A DNA stretch of 9,641 nt from Terriglobia bacterium (lineage in GTDB: Bacteria > Acidobacteriota > Terriglobia > UBA7540). Below are positions 1-7,154 of the stretch, piece after piece. The stretch's first letter is position 1. The number at the start of each line of letters is the position of its first letter. Below the pieces are notes generated by a model. The model was not told where the DNA came from, ran no database searches, and worked only from the letters and a program-made list of their open reading frames with translations. Location of the stretch: NCBI GenBank assembly GCA_020072905.1, contig JAIQGB010000133.1, positions 1 through 9,641 on the forward strand, given 5' to 3'. The translations under genes and the position numbers were made by a program.

Positions 1-681
1 GATGCAGCCCAAATGGCCGACCGCGATGCAGGCGCCCAGGTCAGACTCGCCGAGGCGCAGGTCGATCAAGCCCGGCAGGCCGTGGCGCTTGCCGAGAAGC
101 ATTCGCGCGATTGCCGGATCGTTTCGCCCATCACCGGCGAAATCGCCCGCAAACTCGTGAACGCGGGAGGCTGGCTCGATGGCTCGGTGCTGCTCTATCG
201 CCTGGTGGACAACCATCGCCTGGAACTCGAAACCTACGTGGCGTCATCCGACTTGGGGGGGGTGAAGAAAGGTCAGAAGGTGCACTTCACCGTGGCCTCC
301 TACCCCGGCGAGACATTCGAGGCCGCGATCACGACCATCAGCAGCGCGGTCGACATCCTGAATCGCTCCGCCACGGTGCGCGCCTCAGTTGCCAACCCCA
401 CCGGCAAGCTCAAAGCCGGGACGTTCATCAAAGGACGGATCGTCTCGGGAACCAAGCCCGGGGCGATTGTCGTCCCGGCGGACGCCGTCTGGAGGCGGAG
501 CGGGCAGGTCCCGTACGCCTACGTCGTCGTAAGCAATGCGGCCCAGAAGCGGGAAGTGCAGACGGGCCAAGAGGAAGCCGACGGCATTGAAATCACCTCG
601 GGCCTTGCCGCCGGCGAGACGGTCATCATGGAACAGAACCTCGAGTTGGCCGAGGGGGTCAAGATCGTCCCGAGATCGTAG
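1..681 (+). CDS. RND efflux periplasmic adaptor (membrane fusion protein), 3' part
   Basis: Periplasmic adaptor that links an inner-membrane RND pump to an outer-membrane channel. The frame is open from base 1 (residues D-A-A-Q before the first Met at 13), so the 5' end, including the signal peptide and first half of the lipoyl domain, lies outside the window; 226 residues are visible. Residues 1-35 are an Ala/Gln/Arg-rich helix, the return arm of the coiled-coil hairpin. The segment I-V-S-P-I-T-G-E-I (about 40-48) is the second half of the biotinyl-lipoyl-like domain. Residues about 75-150 form the beta-barrel, including the typical L-K-A-G-T-F-I-K-G-R-I, and the rest is the membrane-proximal domain with V-V-P-A-D-A-V and G-L-A-A-G-E-T-V. 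The stop TAG lies 6 nt before the pump gene, so the two are surely co-transcribed. A run of eight G (255-262) lies inside the gene, but the reading frame stays intact across it. Substrate is unknown. Confidence 0.93.
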   Translation, partial: DAAQMADRDAGAQVRLAEAQVDQARQAVALAEKHSRDCRIVSPITGEIARKLVNAGGWLDGSVLLYRLVDNHRLELETYVASSDLGGVKKGQKVHFTVASYPGETFEAAITTISSAVDILNRSATVRASVANPTGKLKAGTFIKGRIVSGTKPGAIVVPADAVWRRSGQVPYAYVVVSNAAQKREVQTGQEEADGIEITSGLAAGETVIMEQNLELAEGVKIVPRS

Positions 682-687
682 GTCGTT

Positions 688-3600
688 ATGTTTCTCTCGA
701 ATCTCTCGATTCGCCAACCGGTCTTCGCCACCATGATGGTGGTGGCGCTGGTCGTGGTGGGGATCTTCTCCTACAGCGAGCTGAAGATCGACCTCTTCCC
801 CAACATCGACATTCCGGTGATCAGCATCACGACAACCTATCCGGGCGTGGCTCCGGAGACCGTCGAGACGGAAGTCACCAAGCGCATCGAAGAAGCCGTC
901 AACCCCGTCGGGGGAATCCGCCACATCAGCTCGGTGACTACCGAGGGCATCTCCAGCGTCGTGATCGAATTCCAGCTCGGCAAGAACATCAATACGGCGC
1001 TCCTGGAAGTGCAAAGCAAGATCAACGGCATCCGCAGCCAGTTCCCGGTCGAGGTGAAAGAGCCGGTCATCCAGCAGATCCGTTTTGAGGAGCTGCCTAT
1101 TCTCTCCGTCGTCGTGCTCTCCCGTACGCTCGACGCCAAGGCGCTTACCACCCTCGCCGAGAAAGTCATCAAGCGGCGGCTGGAGAACATCTCCGGCGTG
1201 GGCCAAGTGCGGCTGGTGGGCGCGGCCCGACGCGAGATCCAGATCTTGCTCGACCGCGACAAATTGAGAGCCTACGGGCTGACTTACTTCGAGGTGGCCG
1301 CGGCGCTGCGGCGCGAGAACCTCGACATTCCGGCTGGCAAACTCGACCAGGGTGTGCGCGAGTCGCTGGTGCGGGTGGCCGGGCGCGCCAAAGACCCGCG
1401 CGATTTCAATGGCCTGATTGTGACGGTGCGCGACGGAGTGCCCGTCACCCTCGCCATGCTGGGGCACGTCGAGGATGGCATCGAAGAGCAACGCAGCTTC
1501 TCGCTGCTCGACGGTGAGCCTGCGGTGGCGCTGCAGATCCAGAAGCAAACCGGCGCCAACACCGTGGAGGTTGCGGACAGCGTCAAGACAGGCCTGACGA
1601 AACTCCAGGCCGAGATGCCCACGGGGGTCGGGCTGCGCGTCGTGCAGGACAACTCCACGTTCATCCGCGATTCGGTCGAGGACGTCCGCACCACGCTCAT
1701 CCTGGGCGCGATCCTCACAGTGCTGGTGGTCTTCTGCTTCCTGAACAGTTGGCGCAGCACGGTCATCACCGGCGTGACGCTGCCCATCTCCGTCATCAGT
1801 GCCTTCATCATCATGCGCGCCCTGGGCTTCACGCTGAACGTCATGACCTTGATGGGACTGTCGCTTGCCATCGGCATGCTTATTGACGACGCCATCGTCG
1901 TGCGGGAAAACATCGTCCGCCATATGGAGCACGGCAGCGACCACATGACGGCGGCCATCGAAGGGACGGCGGAGATCGGCCTCGCGGTGATGGCCACGAC
2001 GCTCACCATCATCGCCGTTTTCATTCCCGTGGCCTTCATGGGCGGGATCGTCGGCCGGTTCTTCTATCAGTTCGGGATGACGGTGGGCTTCGCGGTGTTG
2101 GTCTCGCTGTTCGTGTCGTTCACGCTGGACCCCATGCTCTCCTCGCGGTGGTACGACCCGTCCATCGAAGCGGGCCGCCGCAAGGGTTGGCTGAGTCGGG
2201 CGCTCGCCAGCGCCAACCGCCAGTTCGAGAAGCTGCACGGTGTCCTGGAGCGCAGCCTGGAGTGGTCGCTCGGTCATCGCGGTGCGGTGATCGGGGTCGC
2301 GGTTCTCTCCATCGTCGTGGCCTTCGCGATCTTTGGGCGCCTGGGGAGCGCCTTCATGCCGGACTATGACCGGGGTGAGTTTCAAGTCTCCTTCAAAATG
2401 CCTCCAGGCACGACGCTGCGCGAGACCGCGGACGTGGGCCGGCGCGTGACGGGACTGTTGAAACACTACCCCGAAGTCGCCTACTCGTTCGTGACCATCG
2501 GAGCGGGCGGAACCACGCCCGTCAACGAGGGCGCAATCTATGTCAAGCTGAAGCCCAAGCGGGAGCGCGGACGGAGCGACTTCCAGCTTCGCCAGGCCGT
2601 CCGCGGGGACTTGGCCCGCTGGCCGGCGTTGCGCTCGATCGTTGGCGAAGTCGAATACATGGCGGGTGAGGGCCAGCCGCTCCAGGTCAGCGTGCGCGGC
2701 ACCGACCTCACGAGGCTGGACGAAATCGCGGCGCGCGTAGCGGCCAATGCCAGGGCCACGCCCGGCACGGCGGATGTGGACTCCAGCCACGAAGATCCGC
2801 GCCCCGAAATCCGTGTGCGTCTGGACCGCAAGACGGCATCGGATCTCGGCCTCGATCTTGGGACCGTCTCTTCGATCGTCCGCGGGCTGATTGCCGGCGA
2901 GGTGGTCTCGCAGTTCCAAGACCCCGACGGTGACGCTTATGATGTCCGCGTCCGCCTCGAGGAGGGACAGAGACGCCTGCGCGAAGACTTGGCGGACATC
3001 TCCGTGCCCATCATGAATGCGCGGCTGGGTGCAGGCCAGGGCGTGCCGCTCACTCAGGTCGCGGCGCTGGAGGATTCCGAGGCGCCCTCCATCATCCGTC
3101 GCCGCGACTTGCTGCGTGAGGTGCGCGTCATGGCCTCCACGCAGGACCGGCCGCTCGGGACCGTCATCGATGACTTGCGAGTGAAGAATGCCCAGTTGCA
3201 GCTCCCCCCGGGCATTCAGATCAACTACACCGGGCAGGCTGAAGACCTCGGTGAGACCTTCTATTACATCTATCGCGCCCTGATTCTGGCTGTGATCTTC
3301 ATCTACGCCATCCTGGCGTCGCAATTTCGCAGCTTCTTCCACCCCCTGGCCATTATGCTCTCGCTGCCACTGTCGCTGGTGGGTGTGGCCCTGTTTCTCT
3401 TGGCCACCCACGAGAACCTCAACATCATGTCGATGATCGGGCTCATCATGCTGATGGGCCTGGTCACCAAGAACGCCATCCTGCTCATCGACTACACCAA
3501 CCGCCAGCGCCGCGAAGGCGAGGACCGCGCGCAGGCGCTGATCCGTGCCGCCAAGGTCCGCCTGCGCCCCATCGTCATGACCACCGTGGCGATGATCTTC

Positions 3601-3825
3601 GGCATGTTGCCGCTGGCCTTTGAAATCGGCGCCGGCTCCGAAATGCGCGCTCCCATGGCGCGCGCGGTCATCGGCGGCCTCATTACCTCGACGCTACTGA
3701 CGCTGATTGTGGTTCCGGTCGTCTACACCTACCTCGATGATTGGGGCGCGCGGCTCCTCAATTGGTGGCAAGCCGGGGCGCCCGTCGCCGCTCCGGTTCC
3801 TCTGGAAGAAGAGAAGCTCCGCTGA
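688..3825 (+). CDS. RND family (HAE1/AcrB-like) inner-membrane efflux pump
   Basis: Proton-driven inner-membrane transporter of a tripartite pump. Its 1045 residues match the usual length of about 1,030-1,050. The start M-F-L-S-N-L-S-I-R-Q-P-V-F-A is the classic RND N-terminus, followed by TM1 (about 11-30) and the first periplasmic porter/docking loop (about 31-335). Then come TM2-TM6 (about 336-482), a cytoplasmic linker, TM7 (about 532-550), the second periplasmic loop (about 551-860) and TM8-TM12 (about 862-1018). The proton-relay residues are present: adjacent Asp400-Asp401 in TM4 (G-M-L-I-D-D-A-I-V-V) and Lys928 in TM10 (L-V-T-K-N-A-I-L-L-I-D-Y). The HAE1 character (hydrophobic compounds and drugs) is favoured over heavy-metal pumps by the TM4 D-D-A-I motif, but the substrate cannot be read from sequence. 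There is no clear Shine-Dalgarno site, so translation is probably coupled to the adaptor gene ending 6 nt upstream. The C-terminus ends in a short acidic tail. It converges with the FAH-family gene across a 37-bp gap. Confidence 0.97.
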   Translation: MFLSNLSIRQPVFATMMVVALVVVGIFSYSELKIDLFPNIDIPVISITTTYPGVAPETVETEVTKRIEEAVNPVGGIRHISSVTTEGISSVVIEFQLGKNINTALLEVQSKINGIRSQFPVEVKEPVIQQIRFEELPILSVVVLSRTLDAKALTTLAEKVIKRRLENISGVGQVRLVGAARREIQILLDRDKLRAYGLTYFEVAAALRRENLDIPAGKLDQGVRESLVRVAGRAKDPRDFNGLIVTVRDGVPVTLAMLGHVEDGIEEQRSFSLLDGEPAVALQIQKQTGANTVEVADSVKTGLTKLQAEMPTGVGLRVVQDNSTFIRDSVEDVRTTLILGAILTVLVVFCFLNSWRSTVITGVTLPISVISAFIIMRALGFTLNVMTLMGLSLAIGMLIDDAIVVRENIVRHMEHGSDHMTAAIEGTAEIGLAVMATTLTIIAVFIPVAFMGGIVGRFFYQFGMTVGFAVLVSLFVSFTLDPMLSSRWYDPSIEAGRRKGWLSRALASANRQFEKLHGVLERSLEWSLGHRGAVIGVAVLSIVVAFAIFGRLGSAFMPDYDRGEFQVSFKMPPGTTLRETADVGRRVTGLLKHYPEVAYSFVTIGAGGTTPVNEGAIYVKLKPKRERGRSDFQLRQAVRGDLARWPALRSIVGEVEYMAGEGQPLQVSVRGTDLTRLDEIAARVAANARATPGTADVDSSHEDPRPEIRVRLDRKTASDLGLDLGTVSSIVRGLIAGEVVSQFQDPDGDAYDVRVRLEEGQRRLREDLADISVPIMNARLGAGQGVPLTQVAALEDSEAPSIIRRRDLLREVRVMASTQDRPLGTVIDDLRVKNAQLQLPPGIQINYTGQAEDLGETFYYIYRALILAVIFIYAILASQFRSFFHPLAIMLSLPLSLVGVALFLLATHENLNIMSMIGLIMLMGLVTKNAILLIDYTNRQRREGEDRAQALIRAAKVRLRPIVMTTVAMIFGMLPLAFEIGAGSEMRAPMARAVIGGLITSTLLTLIVVPVVYTYLDDWGARLLNWWQAGAPVAAPVPLEEEKLR

Positions 3826-3862
3826 AATTCCCAGTGGCCTCCACCTTCATCTCTACGCGCGT

Positions 3863-4828
3863 CTATACGACAGGATTCGTGAGCGTGCCGATCTTTTCGA
3901 TACTGATGCTGACCGTGTCGCCAGATTTCAGGAAGATTGGTGGGGTGCGTCCGGCGCCGATGCCTTCCGGCGTCCCGGTGGAGATGATGTCTCCGGGTTC
4001 AAGGGTGAGCGACTGGGAAAGATAGCTCACCAGGTAGGGAATCTTGAAGATCATGTTTGCGGTGTTCGAATCCTGCATGGTCTGGCCGTTGAGCGTGAGC
4101 GAAATGCGCAGGATGTGGGGGTCGGGAATCTCCTCGGTGGTCACGATCCAGGGGCCGATGGGCGCAAACGTGTCGCAGCTTTTGCCGCGGAACCACTGCT
4201 TGTCGGCCCCCTGCATGTCGCGCGCGCTGACGTCGTTCAAAATCAGGTAGCCCGCGATATGTTCGTAAGCTTTTTCCTCCGGGATTTGCTTCCCGCCTCT
4301 GCCCATCACGACCGCCAGCTCCGCTTCATAGTCCACTTGATTGGAATTGGGAGGCAATCGGATGGGATCCCCCGGCCCGCAAATGGTATTGATCGATTTC
4401 AGGAAATAGATCGGCTGGGAAGGAACGTCGCTACCGCGCTCGCGGGCGTGCTCGGCGTAGTTGCGCCCCACACAGATGATCTTGCCGGGACGCAAGACGG
4501 GAGGGCGCAGGCGCGCCTTCTCGAGCGGCGAAAACAATCCTTTCAATCCGCCCTTGGGGTCATAGGCCCGCGCCAGGCTCCCGGTGACCAGACCCAGCGC
4601 CTGGCGCCATGCGGCATCCTGGGCGAGGAGTTCGATCATGCTGCGCGGACCGAAGCCCGCGCCAGCGAGCACCCGATCCGCCGCCTTAAACGCTGGCCGT
4701 GCAGCCAAGACGCGCGGGAGGCGCCGAGTAGAAAGCAACTCGAGCGCCTTGCGGACGTCCGCAATCAGTTGACCTTCCACCACGCCGGGGCGGGGCTGAT
4801 GAGCTGATTCGTAGGTGACAAGTTTCAT
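3863..4828 (-). CDS. Fumarylacetoacetate hydrolase (FAH) family enzyme
   Basis: Metal-dependent C-C hydrolase, decarboxylase or isomerase of the FAH superfamily, 321 aa and cytoplasmic. Residues about 1-110 are the poorly conserved N-terminal domain and about 115-318 the catalytic beta-roll. Visible motifs are G-R-N-Y-A-E-H-A-R-E, with the probable catalytic His127/Glu130 pair. The metal ligands are Glu168 and Glu170 in D-Y-E-A-E-L-A-V-V and Asp199 in N-D-V-S-A-R-D. Also present are R-G-K-S-C-D-T-F-A-P-I-G-P-W (214-227, with Lys216) and G-D-I-I-S-T-G-T-P-E-G-I-G (279-291). The start at 4828 (M-K-L-V-T-Y-E-S) is chosen because the family begins there; the frame is open up to 5065, but that extension runs back into the kinase gene and is Arg-rich shadow sequence. 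It follows the kinase by 59 bp and is probably the last gene of the operon. Members cleave acylpyruvates or 2,4-diketo acids, decarboxylate oxaloacetate, or isomerise homoprotocatechuate products. The exact substrate here is unknown. Confidence 0.93.
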   Translation of the reverse strand: MKLVTYESAHQPRPGVVEGQLIADVRKALELLSTRRLPRVLAARPAFKAADRVLAGAGFGPRSMIELLAQDAAWRQALGLVTGSLARAYDPKGGLKGLFSPLEKARLRPPVLRPGKIICVGRNYAEHARERGSDVPSQPIYFLKSINTICGPGDPIRLPPNSNQVDYEAELAVVMGRGGKQIPEEKAYEHIAGYLILNDVSARDMQGADKQWFRGKSCDTFAPIGPWIVTTEEIPDPHILRISLTLNGQTMQDSNTANMIFKIPYLVSYLSQSLTLEPGDIISTGTPEGIGAGRTPPIFLKSGDTVSISIEKIGTLTNPVV

Positions 4829-4870
4829 GGCAGGATCCCGGCAGCGGCTGCGGGCCAGAAAAATCGAGGC

Positions 4871-4884
4871 CGCGGCGCGCCGCG
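4871..4884. repeat. 14-bp perfect GC palindrome in the kinase-FAH gap
   Basis: The sequence CGCGGCGCGCCGCG reads the same on both strands. It sits in the 59-bp spacer between the kinase stop and the FAH-family start. It could fold as a very short GC hairpin in the transcript or be chance in such G+C-rich DNA. No U-tract follows, so it is not an intrinsic terminator. Confidence 0.4.
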
Positions 4885-4887
4885 TGC

Positions 4888-6078
4888 TTATTGAATTCCG
4901 GAGATCACGCGCACGGTCTCGCGCGCCACGATGATTTCCTCGTTCGTGTAGACGACCAGCACGGCGACGCTTGAATCGGGCTGCGAAATCAGCCGATCTT
5001 CGCTGGCGGGCCGGTGATTCTTCTCTCCGTCCAGCAATACGCCGAGGAACAGCAAGTCGCGGCAAACCGCTTCGCGAACATGCCAGGAATTCTCGCCGAT
5101 GCCGCCCGCAAACGCCACAGCGTCCAGGCCTCCCATGGCCGCGGCGAACCCGCCGATGTATTTCTTGATCTGGTAAACCAGAATGTCGATGGCGAGCGCG
5201 GCGCGCGGATTGCCCTTCGTGGCGGCCTCTTCGATGTCGCGCAGATCGCTGCTCACCCCGGAAATCCCCAGCAGGCCACTTCTCTTGCAGAGGATTTCGC
5301 TCACCTGCGCCACGGTGAGCTTTTCCTTTTCCATGATGTAGAGCACCGCGAACGGGTCGAGTTCGCCCACGCGCGCGGCGTGTTCCATACCCGACTGCGC
5401 GGAGAAGCCGAAGCTGGAATCAACCGACTTCCCGTCCTGGATCGCGCAAATCGAGGAACTTCCACCGAGATGACACGACACAAGTCGCAGGCCCTCCGCC
5501 GGCCGTCCCAACAACTCCGGCACGCGCTGCGAGATGTAGCGATGTGACGAGCCGTGGAAGCCGTAGCGACGAATCCCATACTTCGCCGTCCACTCGTAGG
5601 GAATCCCGTAAACCGCCGCGCGGTCGGGAATGGTGACGTGAAAGCCCGGCTCGAACACCGCCACCATCGGCACGTTTGGAAGGACCTCGCGGAAAATCTC
5701 CATCGCCTGGATATAGACAGGGTTGTGCACTGGAGCGACGAGAACGAAATCTTTCATCGCCTCGAGCAGAGCATCGTCCACGACAAAGCTGCCGCGATAG
5801 CGAGGCCCGCCATGCACGGCCTTGAAGCCCACCGCGTCAATCGCCGCCGCGTGAGAGCCGCTCTGCAGGTGCTTGAGGAGCTTCTGAATGGCGGCCCGGT
5901 GGTCGGGAATGGCGGCCGTCGTTTGCGTCGATTTTCCTTCCGCATCCCACGTCGTGACGACAGCTTGCGCGCTGCCAATACGTTCGATCTTGCCGCGCGC
6001 CAGTACCCGCTCGCCATCCATATCAAGGAGTTGATACTTGAGCGACGTCGAGCCGAGGTTGGGAACCAAAACCTTCAA
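4888..6078 (-). CDS. Acetate/propionate family kinase (divergent acyl kinase)
   Basis: ASKHA-fold kinase that moves phosphate between an acyl phosphate and ADP, here most likely making ATP and a short-chain acid. Its 396 residues match the roughly 400 of acetate kinases. Family landmarks: N-terminal V-P-N-L-G-S-T-S-L-K-Y (Asn7), A-P-V-H-N-P (His118), R-R-Y-G-F-H-G-S-S-H (His175), S-C-H-L-G-G-S-S-S (202-209), Arg236 in A-R-V-G-E-L-D-P, F-A-G-G-I-G-E-N (323-330) and Y-T-N-E-E (377-381). Compared with Methanosarcina acetate kinase as I recall it, Arg91 is Lys86 (G-F-K-A-V-H-G-G), Asp148 is Glu143 (V-F-E), Asn211 is Gly206 and Pro232 is Ala227. This is therefore a distinct clade whose acyl substrate need not be acetate. 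The start codon is TTG at 6078-6076; it puts M-K-V-L-V exactly where the family begins and has AAGGAG 7 nt upstream. It follows the phosphotransacylase gene by 107 bp. A butyrate kinase-type role is possible. Confidence 0.92.
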   Translation of the reverse strand: MKVLVPNLGSTSLKYQLLDMDGERVLARGKIERIGSAQAVVTTWDAEGKSTQTTAAIPDHRAAIQKLLKHLQSGSHAAAIDAVGFKAVHGGPRYRGSFVVDDALLEAMKDFVLVAPVHNPVYIQAMEIFREVLPNVPMVAVFEPGFHVTIPDRAAVYGIPYEWTAKYGIRRYGFHGSSHRYISQRVPELLGRPAEGLRLVSCHLGGSSSICAIQDGKSVDSSFGFSAQSGMEHAARVGELDPFAVLYIMEKEKLTVAQVSEILCKRSGLLGISGVSSDLRDIEEAATKGNPRAALAIDILVYQIKKYIGGFAAAMGGLDAVAFAGGIGENSWHVREAVCRDLLFLGVLLDGEKNHRPASEDRLISQPDSSVAVLVVYTNEEIIVARETVRVISGIQ

Positions 6079-6185
6079 GGCAATTCTCCTTGTAGGCCAA
6101 CAAGAGACCGGGGACTGGCGGTTAGGGGCTGGGGTCTACGTACGTGGGTCCCCACTTTCGGCTGTCAACTGTCGACTCTTCCGGA
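6079..6185. repeat. Intercistronic spacer with decayed G-rich and CTGTCAA-type repeats
   Basis: This 107-bp gap separates two genes that act in consecutive steps, while the other gaps in the set are short. On the plus strand it holds related G-rich words between 6110 and 6135 (GGGGACTGG, then TTAGGGGCTGGGGTCT) and a 7-bp tandem CTGTCAA/CTGTCGA at 6162-6175. It also holds an imperfect inverted repeat at 6131-6153 centred on ACGTACGT. The words look like remains of simple tandem repeats. I see no gene here. The end next to the kinase carries its Shine-Dalgarno site. Confidence 0.45.
6086..6091 (-). promoter_or_regulatory. Shine-Dalgarno site of the acyl kinase
   Basis: On the minus strand this reads AAGGAG, with 7 nt to the TTG start at 6078. 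It decides the start, because no in-frame ATG exists at the position where the family begins and the only upstream alternative is an ATT within the spacer. Confidence 0.8.
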
Positions 6186-7154
6186 TCAATTCGCCCGGCG
6201 CTGGTGGTATTGGACGAGGAGCGCGAGGGCGATGGAATTAATTTTGGTCTCCGGCGTCTCGGCGCGCGAGAGCAGCACCAGCGGCACCTTGGCACCTACG
6301 ACGATGCCGCCGGACTTGCCTTGCGCGAAGTAGAGAATGGCGCGGTAGAGGATGTTCGCCGCCTCGATGTCCGGGGCAATGAAGACATCGGTGGCTTCGA
6401 CGACCGGGCTCTGGATGTTCTTGCGCTCGGCGGCAAAGCGGCTGAGCGGGACGTCCAGCGCGAGCGGGCCTTCGAGGTAGGCACCGTTGATTTGCCCGCG
6501 GCGGTTCATTTGCACGAGCGCGGCGGCGTCTACGGTGGCCGGCATGTCCGGGTTGACGAATTCCAGCGCGGCGAGCAGCACCACCTTCGGCTCCGCGATA
6601 CCCAGCGCGTGGGCCACCATGATGGCGTTGCGCGTGATGTCGGCCTTCTGAGCGAGCGTGGGCGCGATGTGTATGGCGCCGTCCGTCATGATCATCAGCC
6701 GCGGAATGTGGGGCACCTGGAACACAATCACCTGGCTGAGCTGGCTGCCGGTACGCAGGCCGCGCTCCTTGTCGAGGATGCCACGCACGAGATTCGCCGT
6801 GGTGACCTTGCCCTTCATGAGCAGGTCGGCTCTGCCTTCGCGGACCAAGTCGATGGCCTGACGAATGGAGCCCTCCTCGCCCGTCGTCACCACAAGCGCC
6901 TCCTGGCGCAGCGGATAGCCCGCTTTCTTCGCCGCTGCTTCGATCTTGGAGGGACTGCCGACCAGGATGGGTTTTGCCAGCCCCATCGGCTCGGCTTGGG
7001 CGAGGCTCTCCAGCACGTCGGGGTCGTGCGCCTCGATGACGGCAATGCGCGCCGGGCCCAGCGCTTTGGCACCGTTGACCAGTTCATTCAGGCTACGAAT
7101 CAAGCGAAGTATCCTCATGCCGGGACGGTTCGAGAGCCGCCCCGAATCGGTCAT
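6186..7154 (-). CDS. Phosphate acetyl/butyryltransferase family protein
   Basis: Converts an acyl-CoA plus phosphate to an acyl phosphate plus CoA in the cytoplasm, feeding the kinase encoded next. The chosen start gives 322 aa, against about 300 for phosphate butyryltransferases (Ptb). Ptb-type landmarks are A-D-L-L-M-K-G-K-V-T-T (109-119), G-L-R-T-G-S-Q-L-S-Q-V (132-142), M-T-D-G-A-I-H-I-A-P-T (156-166), L-A-A-L-E-F-V-N-P (194-202), G-P-L-A-L-D (229-234), I-E-A-A-N-I-L-Y (263-270) and V-V-G-A-K-V-P (285-291). The spacing and wording fit Ptb or the short phosphotransacetylase-like class, not the long Pta with a regulatory N-terminal domain. The ATG at 7154 overlaps the stop of the upstream gene as TGATG, which implies coupled translation. 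A second Met at 7118 (M-R-I-L-R-L) would give 310 aa and is also possible. The open frame up to 7313 lies inside the upstream gene and is rejected. Acyl chain preference cannot be told from the sequence. Confidence 0.93.
   Translation of the reverse strand: MTDSGRLSNRPGMRILRLIRSLNELVNGAKALGPARIAVIEAHDPDVLESLAQAEPMGLAKPILVGSPSKIEAAAKKAGYPLRQEALVVTTGEEGSIRQAIDLVREGRADLLMKGKVTTANLVRGILDKERGLRTGSQLSQVIVFQVPHIPRLMIMTDGAIHIAPTLAQKADITRNAIMVAHALGIAEPKVVLLAALEFVNPDMPATVDAAALVQMNRRGQINGAYLEGPLALDVPLSRFAAERKNIQSPVVEATDVFIAPDIEAANILYRAILYFAQGKSGGIVVGAKVPLVLLSRAETPETKINSIALALLVQYHQRRAN

Noticed and set aside
385..3411. A 1008-codon open frame on the minus strand, opposite the adaptor end and most of the pump gene
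   Set aside because: It is the codon-register complement of a G+C-rich gene in which stops are rare. The translation is rich in His, Asp, Gly and Arg without any domain, crosses the adaptor/pump gene border, and the opposite strand encodes a perfect RND pump.
3826..3862. A bidirectional terminator between the convergent pump and FAH-family genes
   Set aside because: Only a 4-bp GTGG/CCAC stem is visible and no T-run on either side. Termination may depend on Rho or lie inside the genes.
3707..4807. A 366-codon plus-strand frame running through the pump end and opposite the FAH-family gene
   Set aside because: It overlaps two well-supported genes and has no recognisable motif, so it is a shadow frame.
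4829..5065. N-terminal extension of the FAH-family frame to 5065
   Set aside because: The 79 extra residues are Arg/Ala-rich, overlap the kinase gene, and lie before the family start M-K-L-V-T-Y.
6131..6153. Inverted repeat in the transferase-kinase spacer as a terminator
   Set aside because: On the transcribed (minus) strand the stem is broken by mismatches where the plus strand would have G-T pairs, and no U-tract follows.
6163..6168. Perfect TTGACA (-35 consensus) on the minus strand upstream of the kinase
   Set aside because: It is part of the CTGTCAA tandem repeat, and no acceptable -10 box lies 16-18 bp downstream, so an internal promoter is not supported.
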